This document shows, piece after piece, positions 23,195 to 23,729 of a stretch of 23,729 nucleotides of DNA. Within the stretch, counting starts at the first letter, position 1; every line of letters starts with the position of its first letter. Source of the stretch: Acholeplasmatales bacterium (lineage in GTDB: Bacteria > Bacillota_I > Bacilli_A > Acholeplasmatales > Anaeroplasmataceae); contig JAILGR010000018.1 in NCBI GenBank assembly GCA_024696565.1, positions 1-23,729 on the forward strand, in the 5' to 3' direction. A model generated the notes under the pieces. That model was not told the origin of the DNA and ran no database searches. It saw only the letters and a program-made list of their open reading frames with translations. Both the position numbers and the translations under genes were made by a program.

Positions 23195-23729
23195 TTATAA
23201 AGCTATTGCTTCAATATTTTCTTCTTCATCCTCATGGAATGGTGCAAATTCATTTGCAAAGCCTAAATTATAATTTCTAGTTAAAACCTTAACTAATACT
23301 ATAAGCGCAGGAGATAAAACTGCACTAACGATAAACTCAATTAAGAAGTTTGTTGCAAAAATTGCTGATAAAATTGCCACAAATGATGTTCCCATAACAT
23401 CTTGGAACCAAAGGATTGAACCAACACAAAATAAGAATGTATTAGTTGGTGGAACAACTAGTGCGGCAACAACAACACCAATGCTAAGCCATGTTACTTT
23501 AGCTCCTTTTGATTTTCTTCTATTACCGATAAAAGCAAATACTTTGAAAATAAGGCCTGATAATAAACCAGCTATACCTGTCTTTCCTAAACAAACAATT
23601 ACTGTTGCCCAAGGATTAATTCCTAAAAAGCCTCCAGTAGTAGGAGCTATTAATACAATTGCTCCTAAAACAACGCCTAAGAATGCCCCGATTAGTGGTC
23701 CATATAAAATGGCCCCTATTGCAACTGGG
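23195..23729 (-). CDS. ECF-transporter S component-like membrane protein, 3' part
   Basis: The reading frame is open from the window edge to the TAA at 23195, giving 177 codons without the start. It is strongly hydrophobic with about five membrane helices. The visible order is ILYGPLIGAFLGVVLGA, a Gly/Pro loop (APTTGGFLGINPW), GLLSGLIFK, a basic loop RRKSKGAK, then further helices and an acidic tail EDEEENIEAIAL. The G-P-x-x-G-A-x-x-G helix and basic loop resemble S components of energy-coupling-factor vitamin transporters. Because coaX follows at 16 bases, pantothenate (PanT-like) is the likeliest substrate, but this rests on context. Lack of the N-terminus prevents firm family assignment. 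Confidence 0.65.
   Translation of the reverse strand, partial: PVAIGAILYGPLIGAFLGVVLGAIVLIAPTTGGFLGINPWATVIVCLGKTGIAGLLSGLIFKVFAFIGNRRKSKGAKVTWLSIGVVVAALVVPPTNTFLFCVGSILWFQDVMGTSFVAILSAIFATNFLIEFIVSAVLSPALIVLVKVLTRNYNLGFANEFAPFHEDEEENIEAIAL

Overview
The window is a stretch of chromosome from a very AT-rich, low-GC Gram-positive bacterium, most likely a gut-type member of the Bacilli near Erysipelotrichales, RF39 or Acholeplasmatales. This rests on the base composition, strong AGGAGG-type ribosome sites, the ytxK-ackA gene pair, lipoprotein and signal-peptide secretion without an outer membrane, and a Firmicutes-style multidomain secreted nuclease. TGA is used as a stop (18299, 18733), so the genetic code is the standard bacterial one, not the Mycoplasma code. 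The species cannot be fixed from the sequence alone. Most genes are on the minus strand, so transcription mainly runs from high to low coordinates. I see no rRNA, tRNA, CRISPR array, insertion sequence, prophage or conjugation gene, and no gene-free stretch longer than 300 bases.

Layout from left to right. 1-926: aromatic amino acid genes tyrA and the start of aroB, overlapping as TAATG. 1040-2714: endonuclease IV (nfo) followed by an overlapping degenerate DegV-family gene. 2801-5154: a pfkA-pyk glycolytic operon. 5322-6665: a membrane-anchored HD-GYP protein, divergent from an unknown membrane protein (6790-7557). 7612-11558: ytxK-like methyltransferase, ackA, then a long pyrophosphate-type phosphofructokinase. 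12064 and 12794 are the starts of two membrane protein genes: a three-helix protein and a TRIC/YicG-family channel. 13080-14438: gdhA on the plus strand, then an unknown cysteine-motif protein (14541-15143).

The right-hand third is the accessory part. It holds an unannotated 41-codon acidic peptide gene (15184-15309), coupled to a 967-residue secreted EndA/NucM-type nuclease with duplicated helical and beta modules. Upstream is a two-gene operon: a Cys-repeat transglutaminase-like lipoprotein and a small YunG-like protein with a Cys/His/Asp set. The last block (20250 to the end) holds a MntP manganese exporter, a tail-anchored coiled-coil protein, an alpha/beta hydrolase, type III pantothenate kinase (coaX), and the 3' part of an ECF-type S component.

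Taken together, the window encodes fermentative sugar metabolism (two phosphofructokinases, pyruvate kinase, acetate kinase), ammonium assimilation (gdhA), aromatic amino acid synthesis, likely pantothenate uptake plus activation to CoA, and a surface/secretion locus probably aimed at extracellular DNA and proteins. The most novel-looking element is the small acidic peptide. Its AGGAGG ribosome site is built into the last codons of the nuclease gene, and its start codon overlaps the nuclease stop.
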